From Candidatus Poseidonia alphae (GTDB lineage Archaea > Thermoplasmatota > Poseidoniia > Poseidoniales > Poseidoniaceae), in assembly GCA_002505405.1 (NCBI GenBank), contig DAVD01000031.1:1-15173 (forward strand): a DNA stretch of 15,173 nucleotides, given 5' to 3'. The number at the start of each line of letters is the position of its first letter. Positions within the stretch are counted from its first letter, which is position 1. The notes beneath the pieces are model-generated. The model was not told the origin of the DNA. It was given only the letters and a program-made list of their open reading frames with translations, and did no database searches. A program made the position numbers and the translations under genes. Of this stretch, positions 13,372 through 15,173 are shown in pieces.

Positions 13372-13980
13372 GTGTCAACCACGGAAACTTGGATGGGTCG
13401 GGTCGAAAACCTTGCCCCGCATGAGCAAGACACGTTGCTGGGAACCTCGCTTTCTCGCAGGTTTTCAAAACTCCCATTGTGGTTAAGCCATCCTGCAAAC
13501 ATTGGGGCATTCTACGGACTTCTCGTCGCTCTTGCACTTATCCTCCCCTATGCATTCGGTGGAAAAAACAACGATGTCTGGGCTGTTGAGTGGATCTTCC
13601 ACACTGCCCTTTTGATCGTGGCTTGTGCACTTACAGGCTTTGTATCAATTTTGCTCATCGCCTTCTCAAAACGCCATCCAATGGCGCCGCCTCGGTACAT
13701 CTTGTACCCAATGCCCTTCATTGGACTGGCTCTTCTTTCAATTGATAGAACGGAACTTTTGACCGTTCCGAGCCTGCTCATTTGGGGCCTTCTTCTTCTT
13801 CCTGGGCCAGTGTACGTTCACCTTTCTTGGGCCCCACGATGGCGCTTATTGTGCATGGTTGAAGACGGCAAAGACCCGTTCCTTGGAATGGAGGTCAAGC
13901 AAGAAAACTCCGAGGCTGAGGAGATTGCCGGAGACGATACTGAGTTGCTTGAAGTCGTTGATAACTTCGAATCAGAGTAA
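13372..13980 (+). CDS. Unrecognised membrane protein with four predicted helices
   Basis: No family is recognised. From the GTG at 13372 the protein has 202 residues: a polar N-terminus (1-42), hydrophobic segments at about 43-62, 76-98, 109-124 and 131-150, and an acidic C-terminal tail (about 163-202) rich in Glu and Asp. A basic loop (SKRHPMAPPR, 99-108) between helices 2 and 3 and the Arg-containing stretch after helix 4 (RWR, 156-158) suggest a cytoplasmic N-terminus, loop and tail. The TTG at 13366 is in frame, but the GTG has a TATA-like element at the 26-nt spacing. The gene ends one base before the convergent kbl stop. Its acidic tail resembles in style that of the preceding membrane protein, but no homology is claimed. 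Confidence 0.65.
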   Translation: MSTTETWMGRVENLAPHEQDTLLGTSLSRRFSKLPLWLSHPANIGAFYGLLVALALILPYAFGGKNNDVWAVEWIFHTALLIVACALTGFVSILLIAFSKRHPMAPPRYILYPMPFIGLALLSIDRTELLTVPSLLIWGLLLLPGPVYVHLSWAPRWRLLCMVEDGKDPFLGMEVKQENSEAEEIAGDDTELLEVVDNFESE

Positions 13981-13981
13981 C

Positions 13982-15163
13982 TTAGATCAGCCCGAGTTTG
14001 GGCCCGACCTTCTCAAAGCACGAGAGTACCGTATCCAAATCTTCTCGGGAGAGACCTGCCGACATTTGAGTGCGAATTCGGGCTTTGTCTCGAGCGACCA
14101 TTGGAAAGACAATTGCCCCAGCCATGACACCCAGTTTGCCCAGTTCTTGTGTCATTGCTTTTGCAACACTGGATTCACCGCACATCACTGGAATGATTGG
14201 CGTCACTGAATCGCCAGTGTCAAATCCGAGGCTTTGCAGTTCCTTGCGGAAGTAATCGGTATTTTCCCACAGACGTGCATGATGCTCTGGCTCGTCCATA
14301 AGAACCTCAATCGCTGCTTTTTGTGCAGCAGCAACACCAGGTGGCTGTGAGCCAGAAAGAAGCCATGAACGCGAATGGTTCAAGGCGTGATTTCGGGTCA
14401 TTTCAGTCCCGGCAAGAATGCCTCCTTGAACTCCGAGGGCTTTGGAAAACGAACCGGTTTCAAAGTCGACTTTTCCTTGAAGTTTGAAGTGGTCGACAAT
14501 CCCTGCACCACCATCGCCCAAGACGCCTTCACCGTGGCAGTCATCAACGTAGACCATGGCGCCATACTCTTCAGCAAGGGCCGTAACTTCGTCGAGTGGA
14601 GCGATATCCCCGTCCATCGAAAACACACCGTCGGTGATGATGAGTTTACGATCGGATGATTCGTGGGCTTTCAAAACAGCTTCCAATTCACCCATATCGT
14701 TGTGCCCGTAAACGGCTCGTGAGGCCTTCGTCAAGCGAACACCATCGATGATGGAACCGTGATTGAGTGAGTCGGAAATGATGACATCTTGAGGGCCTGC
14801 GACAAGCGATGGAATCAATCCAACATTGACCGTATATCCTGCAGAGTAAATCAACGATGCTTCAACTCCCTTGAATTCAGCCACTTTCTTTTCGGCTTCA
14901 AGGTGAATGTCCATGGTCCCCGCAATGGCACGAACAGAGCCGCTTCCTGCCCCGTAAAATGCTGTTGCATCCTGCATTGCAGATACAACCTTAGGGTGGG
15001 TTGTCAAGTTGAGATAGTTGTTCGCTGAAAGCATGATGGTTGGTTTACCGTCCATTTGACAACGAGGTTGATTGGGCCCTTCGAGCGTTGGCGGCTCCCA
15101 AAGTAGAGATTTTTCACTCAATTCATCGTAGCGAGATTTCATCCAAGACATATCACCGGGCAC
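13982..15163 (-). CDS. kbl: 2-amino-3-ketobutyrate CoA ligase (glycine C-acetyltransferase)
   Basis: Kbl is a PLP enzyme that splits 2-amino-3-ketobutyrate with CoA into glycine and acetyl-CoA, the second step of threonine breakdown after threonine dehydrogenase. The 393-residue length matches the family. Visible motifs are ANNYL (47-51), the NHGSIIDG segment (134-141, His135), DGVFSMDGD (178-186), VDDCHGEG (206-213, with the PLP-binding Asp207 and His210), the Schiff-base lysine in GSFSKALG (Lys241), and the RIRTQMSA block (362-369) that separates Kbl from other alpha-oxoamine synthases. The GTG at 15163 gives the full length; the ATG at 15151 (residue 5) is an equally plausible start. The frame stays open to the window edge at 15173, so the true start could lie a few codons further out. 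The partner tdh is not in view. Confidence 0.9.
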   Translation of the reverse strand: MPGDMSWMKSRYDELSEKSLLWEPPTLEGPNQPRCQMDGKPTIMLSANNYLNLTTHPKVVSAMQDATAFYGAGSGSVRAIAGTMDIHLEAEKKVAEFKGVEASLIYSAGYTVNVGLIPSLVAGPQDVIISDSLNHGSIIDGVRLTKASRAVYGHNDMGELEAVLKAHESSDRKLIITDGVFSMDGDIAPLDEVTALAEEYGAMVYVDDCHGEGVLGDGGAGIVDHFKLQGKVDFETGSFSKALGVQGGILAGTEMTRNHALNHSRSWLLSGSQPPGVAAAQKAAIEVLMDEPEHHARLWENTDYFRKELQSLGFDTGDSVTPIIPVMCGESSVAKAMTQELGKLGVMAGAIVFPMVARDKARIRTQMSAGLSREDLDTVLSCFEKVGPKLGLI

Positions 15164-15173
15164 AACAATCCTC

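Noticed and set aside
1..15173. tRNA, rRNA, CRISPR, IS elements, integrase or phage genes
   Set aside because: Looked for on both strands; no cloverleaf-like segments, direct-repeat arrays, transposase motifs or terminal inverted repeats were seen.

Overview
The window reads as a chromosomal segment of an uncultivated marine planktonic archaeon, most likely a Poseidoniales (Marine Group II) relative. This placement is inference. It rests on several things: leaderless-style promoters with an A-rich element about 26 nt upstream of the start codon; a DUF835 protein and an archaeal-type 2-amino-3-ketobutyrate CoA ligase; a folate rather than methanopterin one-carbon enzyme (FolD); a TatC; a mitochondrial-like citrate synthase; and very tight gene packing with frequent GTG starts. 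No rRNA, tRNA, CRISPR, IS element or phage gene was seen, and no gene-free stretch exceeds about 120 bases.

Layout. 1-2876 (+): FolD, a two-helix membrane protein with a long acidic, proline-rich tail that repeats LDDLF, and a PHP-domain phosphoesterase. 2863-5111 (-): a PAP2-family membrane enzyme followed by a divergent TatC; the TatC end overlaps the PHP gene by 14 bases. 5231-6394 (+): a glycerophosphodiesterase-like TIM-barrel enzyme whose HRG active-site motif is at the C-terminus instead of the N-terminus. 6397-7563 (-): citrate synthase of the eukaryote-like type, with its own TATA box. 7663-12130 (-): a three-gene coupled operon (DUF835 protein, DnaA-like AAA+ protein with an eroded P-loop, YkgJ-type cysteine-cluster protein) joined by GTGA and ATGA overlaps. 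12238-13980 (+): a DUF309 protein and two unrecognised membrane proteins. 13982-15163 (-): 2-amino-3-ketobutyrate CoA ligase.

How the genes fit together. The metabolic genes cover the TCA entry step, folate one-carbon units, threonine/glycine interconversion and phosphodiester turnover. PAP2 and TatC look co-transcribed and both act in the membrane. The most intriguing part is the 7663-12130 operon. It encodes a DnaA-domain-III homologue in an organism whose lineage should use Orc1/Cdc6. That protein lacks the Walker A lysine and the DnaA DNA-binding domain, and it is translationally coupled to a DUF835 protein that also lacks a P-loop. I propose this as a candidate undescribed regulatory or scaffold complex; its function cannot be read from sequence alone. 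The second highlight is the apparent circular permutation of the glycerophosphodiesterase fold.
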